Shown here: positions 59,586 through 64,000 of the stretch, in pieces
Numbering within the stretch: the first letter of the stretch is position 1
Layout of the letters: each line of letters begins with the position of its first letter
DNA from: Eriocheir sinensis
Taxonomy: Eukaryota; Arthropoda; Malacostraca; Decapoda; Varunidae
Length of the DNA stretch: 64,000 nt
Reading direction: 5' to 3'
Assembly: GCF_024679095.1 (NCBI RefSeq)
Contig: NW_026111618.1
Location: forward strand, 251,501-315,500
Translations under genes and position numbers: made by a program
The notes under the pieces: model-generated
Seen by the model: only the letters and a program-made list of their open reading frames with translations
What the model was told of the DNA's origin: nothing
Databases searched by the model: none

Positions 59586-59912
59586 CACGTTTACTCATAC
59601 AAATTTATATTATTTTATTGGTATTTTGTTTATTTATTTTGATACGAATTACATGATTATATGTGTATTTTGGACATATTTTTTATACGTATTTACATTA
59701 TTTAATGTGTATTTTGTTTATATATTTTCATACAAATTTACGTTATTATATGTGTATTTGTATAAATATTTTGATACAAATTTACTTTATTTCATGTATT
59801 TTGTATATATATTTCAATTCAAATTTAGCTTATTTTGTGTGTATTTTGTATATATTTTCATACAAATTTAATTACTTCTGTGTATTTTTGTATATAGCTT
59901 TATATAAATATT
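59586..59912 (+). repeat. Block 45: sense, type II monomers only
   Basis: J1, then A-like, GAATTACATGATTATATGTG, B-like, K-like, TAGCTTATTTTGTGTG and TAATTACTTCTGTG monomers. Ends at a unique switch inside TTTATATAAATATTTTATA, where TTATATAA repeats on both sides. Confidence 0.78.
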
Positions 59913-60770
59913 TTATATAAATACGTATAAAAAAATGTATACAAAATACACATAAAATAATGTAAATTCGAATTAAAATAAATAAACAAAATACCAATAA
60001 AAGAATGTGTATTCGGATAGATATAAATATACAAAATACACATACAAAATAAACATAAAATAAGGTAGATTTGTAAAAAAATATATGTACAAAATACACA
60101 TAAAATAATGTAAATTTATATAAAAATATATATACAAATACACATAAAATACAATGAATTTGTATAAAAATATATATTCAAAATAAATATTAAATAATGT
60201 AAAAGCGTATAAAAATATATATACAAAGTACATATAAAATAATGTAAATTCGTATCAATATAAATCAACAAAACACCAATAAAATAATATATATTTGAAT
60301 GAAAATAAATTTACAAAATACACATAACATAACTAAAATTTGTATTAAAATATATAAAAAAATACATAGAAATAATTTGAGTTTGAATGAAAATAGATAT
60401 ACAAAATACACATAAGACTAAGTAAATTTCTTTTGAAATGTATATACAAAATCCCCATTAAATATTGTAAATTTGTGTCAAAATATATAAACAAATACAC
60501 ATAAAATAACGTAAATTTGTATGAAAAATATATACAAAATACACATAGAATAATGTCAATTCGTATCAAAATGAATGAGCAGAATATCAATAAAATAATG
60601 TAAATTTGTATGAAAATAAAGATGCAAAATACCCAAAAAATAAAGCATATGTTTATATAAATACAGATACAAAAATACACATCGAATAATTAAATTTGTA
60701 TTAAAATTAATATACAAAATGCATATATAATAAGGTAAATTTGTATTGAAAAAAAATGCAACATACACAT
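59913..60770 (-). repeat. Block 46: antisense, ends at J1
   Basis: B, A, P, then AAGGTAGATTTG, CAATGAATTTGTATA, ATATCAATATAAATCAAC-like, TCTTTTGAAATGTATA and GAATGAGCAGAATATC monomers, H, G, F, E and J1. The reverse complement of 2,069-2,900. Confidence 0.78.
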
Positions 60771-60868
60771 TTACTCATACAAATTTATATTATTTTATTG
60801 GTATTTTATTTATTTATTTTGATACGAATTACATGATTATATGTGTATTTTTTACATATTTTTAAACG
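60771..60868 (+). repeat. Block 47: two sense monomers between J1 and J8
   Basis: Near-identical to block 15: an A-like monomer, then GAATTACATGATTATATGTG and ATATTTTTAAACGTAAAA. Confidence 0.74.
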
Positions 60869-61130
60869 TAAAATAACGTAAATTTGTATGAAAAATATAT
60901 ACAAAATACACATAGAATAATGTCAATTCGTATCAAAATGAATGAGCAGAATATCAATAAAATAATGTAAATTTGTATGAAAATAAATTTGCAAAATACC
61001 CAAAAAATACAACATATGTTTATAAAAATACAGATACAAAAATACACATCGAATAATTAAATTTGTATTAAAATTAATATACAAAGTGCGTATATAATAA
61101 GGTAAATTTGTAATGAAAAAATATGCAACA
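60869..61130 (-). repeat. Block 48: antisense, J8 to J1
   Basis: Near-identical to block 16, with the GAATGAGCAGAATATC marker and the F-like GTGCGTATATAATAAGG. Completes the second tandem J1-to-J1 mini-unit in this region. Confidence 0.74.
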
Positions 61131-61165
61131 TACACGTTTACTCTTACAAATTTATATTTATATTA
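61131..61165 (+). repeat. Block 49: single partial sense monomer
   Basis: About 35 bp after J1: CTCTTACAAATTTATATTTA, then an immediate return to A-rich orientation at ATATTATATTTTGCAAAA. Possibly a remnant of a longer block. Confidence 0.6.
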
Positions 61166-61370
61166 TATTTTGCAAAAATACATATAAAACAATGTAAATT
61201 TGTTTCAAAATATATATACGAATACACATAAAATAACGAAGATTTCTATAAAAATATATATACAAAATACACATAAAATTAAGTAAATACGTATAAAAAA
61301 ATGTAAACAAAATACACGTAAAATAATGTAAATTCGAAACAAAATAAATAAACAAAATACCAATAAAAGA
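61166..61370 (-). repeat. Block 50: five antisense monomers
   Basis: E, D, C, B and A (ATTCGAAACAAAATAAAT), then a break immediately after CAATAAAAGAAT. The break is at the same position of the A-P boundary as the switch near 17,860. Confidence 0.72.
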
Positions 61371-62235
61371 ATTTTTTTATACATATTTACATTATTTAAT
61401 GTGTTTTTTGTATATATATTTGATACATATTTACGTTATTTAAGTTATTTTATGTGTATTTGTTTATATATTTTGACACAAATTTACAATATTTTATGGG
61501 AATTTTGTATATATATTTCAAAAGAAATTTACCTAGTTTTATATGTATTTTGAATATCTATTTTCATACAAACTCAAATTATTTTTATGTTTTTTTGTAC
61601 ATATTTCAATACAAGTTTTAGTTATGTTATGTGTATTTTGTAAATCTATTTTCATTCAAATATATATTATTTTATTGGTATTTTGTTGATTTATATTGAT
61701 ACGAATTTACATTATTTTATATGTACTTTGTATATATATTTTTATACGCATTTACATTATTTAATATTTATTTTGAATATATAATTTTATACAAATTCAT
61801 GGTATTTTATGTGTATTTGTATATATATTTTCATATAAATTTACATTATTTTATGTGTATTTTGTACATATATTTCATTAAAAAATTGCCTTATTTTATG
61901 TTTATTTTGTATGTATATTGTGTAGATTTATATTTATACAAATACACATTCCTTTAATGGTATTTTGTTTATTTATTTTGTTTCGAATTTACATTATTTT
62001 ATGTGTATTTTGTTTACATTTTTTTATACGTATATACTTAATTTTATGTGTATTTTGTATATATATTTTTATAGAAATCTACCTTATTTTATGTGTATTC
62101 GTATATATATTTTGAAACAAATTTACATTGTTTTATATGTATTTTTGCATATCTCTTTCAATAGAAGTTTACCTTATTGTATGTGCATTTTGAATATTTA
62201 TTTCAATACAAATTTAAATATTTTATGTGTATACA
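61371..62235 (+). repeat. Block 51: sense, copy of 18,050-18,912
   Basis: Opens mid-J (TTTTTTTATACATATTTAC) and follows block 19 monomer for monomer, including TTTGATACATATTTACG and TCATACAAACTCAAATT, to J7 (GTGTATACATGTACAAA). Confidence 0.83.
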
Positions 62236-64000
62236 TGTACAAAAAATACATAAAATAATGTAGATTTGTATGAAATGAAAACAAATACATTTTATATAAA
62301 ATATATATACAAAATACACATAGAATAATGTAAAATCATATTAAAATAAATACACAGAATATCAATAAATTAATGTAAATTTGTATGAAAATAAAGATGC
62401 AAAATACCCATAAAATAAAGCATATTTTCATAAAAAATACATATACAAAAATACACATAGATTAATCAAATTTGTAATAAAATTAATATACAAAATGCAC
62501 ATACAATAAGGTAAATTTGTATTGATAAAATATGCAAAATACACATAAAACAATGTAAATTTGTTTCAAAATATATATACAAATACACATAAAATAACGC
62601 AGATTTCTATAGAAATATATATACAAAATACACTTGAAATAATGTAAATACGTATAAAAATATATATACAAAATACACATTAAATAATGTTAATTCGTGT
62701 CAAAATAAATAAACAAAATATCATGAAAAGAATGTGTATTTGTATGAAAATAGATATACAAAATACACATAAAATAACCTAAATTTGTAAAAAACTATAA
62801 ACAAAAATACACAAAAATAATTTAAACTTGTATGAAAATAAATATACAAAAAACATATAAAATTAGGTAAATTTGTATTGAAATACATATACAAAATACA
62901 CATAAAATAATGTAAATTTGAATAAAAATATATAAACATATAGACTTAAAATAACGTAAATTTGTATCAAATATATATACAAAAAACACATTAAATAATG
63001 TAAATATGTATAAAAAAATATATGCAAAACACAAATAAAATAATGTAAAATCGTATCAAAATAAATACAGAAAATATTAATAAAATAATGTAAATTTGTA
63101 TGAAAATTAAGATGCAAAATACCCATAAAATAATGCATTTTTTTATAAAAATATATATACGAAAAAACATAGAATATTTGATTTTGTATTAAAATAAATA
63201 GATATACAAAATACACATAAAATAAGCTAAATTAAATGAAAAATATATACAAAATACACATAGAATAATGTAAAATCGTATCAAAATAAATACACAGAAT
63301 ATCAATAAAATAATGTAATTTTGTATGAAAATAAAGATGCAAAATACCCATAAAATAAAGCATATTTTTTTCAAAATAAATATACAAAAATACACATAGA
63401 ATAATTAAATTTGTGTTAAAATTAATATACAAAATGCACGTACAATAAGGTACATTTGTATTGAAAAAATATACAAAATGCACTTTAAAGCGTAAATTTG
63501 TTTAAAAATCTATATACGAATACACATAAAATAACGTAGATTTCTATAGAAATATATATACAAAATACACATGAAATGATGTAAATACGTATACAAATAT
63601 ATATATACAAAATACACATTAAATCATTTAAATTATCTTCAAAATAAATAAACAAAATATCAATAAAAGAATGTGTATTTGTATGAAAATAGATATACAA
63701 AATACTCATAAAATAACCTAAGTTTGTATAAAACTATATACAAAAATACACAAAAATAATTTAAATTTGTATGAAAATAAATATACAAATTACACATAAA
63801 ATTAGGTAAATTTGTATTGAAATACATATACAAAATACACATAAAATAATGGAAATTTGAATTAAAATATATAAACATAAACACTTAAAATAACGTAAAT
63901 TTGTATCAAATATATATACAAAATACTAATTAAATAATGTAAATATGTATAAAAATTTTTATACAAAACACAAATAGAATAATGTAAAATCGTGTCAAAA
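62236..64000 (-). repeat. Block 52: antisense, copy of 18,913-20,480, runs off the end
   Basis: Colinear with block 20 at an offset near 43,322 until about 63,080, then with about 223 bp extra (an additional G, type II and I-G run near 63,130-63,370) before matching 19,940-20,450 again at an offset near 43,545. The array continues past the window edge. Confidence 0.83.

Overview
The window is one uninterrupted block of extremely AT-rich tandem satellite DNA from an unidentified eukaryotic nuclear genome. I see no protein-coding gene, RNA gene, transposon or CRISPR array. The monomer is about 45 bp (usual range 44-46). On its T-rich strand it carries the pieces TATGTGTATTTTGTATA and ATACAAATTTAC; the typical copy I counted has 6 G/C in 45. 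Because 45 bp is exactly 15 codons, frames stay open for hundreds of codons and give a fake 15-residue repeat (such as [15 protein letters not shown]). These frames are by-products of the repeat. The species cannot be read from the sequence; size, HOR structure and composition suggest a centromeric, pericentromeric or other heterochromatic satellite.

The monomers are distinct types in a fixed order, so the array is a higher-order repeat (HOR). I name the types A to P, reading the T-rich strand. Markers: A TTTGATACGAATTTAC; B ATACGTATTTAC; C ATAGAAATCTACG; D GTATTCGTATATATATT; E TTGCATATCTATTTC; F TGTGCATTTTGTATATT; G AAATGCGTTATTTTA; H GGGTATTTTGCATC; I GATATTCTGTGTATTT; J TTTGTGTTTTGTATAT; K ATTTCATACAAATTTACG; L AGTGTATTTGTTTATAT; M GTATATGTATTTCAATAC; N TTCATACAAATTTAAATT; O TATATAGTTTTATAC; P ATACAAATACACATTCTTTT. 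A clean 16-mer lies at 58,591-59,305 (714 bp). A 15-mer form of about 676 bp, with J and K fused, is common. Two further monomer sets exist: type II (markers GAATTACATGATTATATGTG, ATTCAAATTTAGCTTATT, TAATTACTTCTGTG) and type III (markers ATTCAGTTTTAAATTATT, TCCAAAATTACATT, CTTAAAACGTT).

The array is not unidirectional. I count 52 blocks that alternate between T-rich on + (strand + below) and A-rich on + (strand - below), with 51 switch points good to about 20 bp. About 39 switches fall into eight recurrent junction classes. J1: GTATGAGTAAACGTGTATG or its complement, 14 copies. J2: TTTTCGTAATCTTATAAAAA, 7. J3: TGTATAACAAAAATAAA, 4. J4: ATATAGAGTAAATTTC, 4. J5: ATATATAATATAATAT, 3. J6: TTCGTATCAAAATAAATAAA joined to a T-rich block, 2. 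J7: GTGTATACATGTACAAA, 2. J8: ATATTTTTAAACATAAAA, 3. The array therefore grew by amplifying large composite units that already contained an inversion.

Layout: 0-4.3 kb, two tandem copies of a J2/J1 superunit. 4.3-8.1 kb, a palindrome with arms of about 1.5 kb. 8.5-9.7 kb, a second inverted repeat. 9.9-15.5 kb, three tandem superunits of about 1.85 kb. 15.5-26.6 kb, mixed blocks. 26.6-30.9 kb, the longest + block. 30.3-33.9 kb, a tandem pair. 36.8-41.9 kb, J1/J2 superunits in reverse orientation. 43.6-48.4 kb, the longest - block. 51.9-57.8 kb, two tandem J5-J4 units. 58.6-64 kb, blocks that repeat material from about 9-10 kb and 18-20 kb. Nine pure or near-pure (AT)n tracts of 85 to about 157 bp interrupt the array, each grown from the TATATATA core of a monomer.
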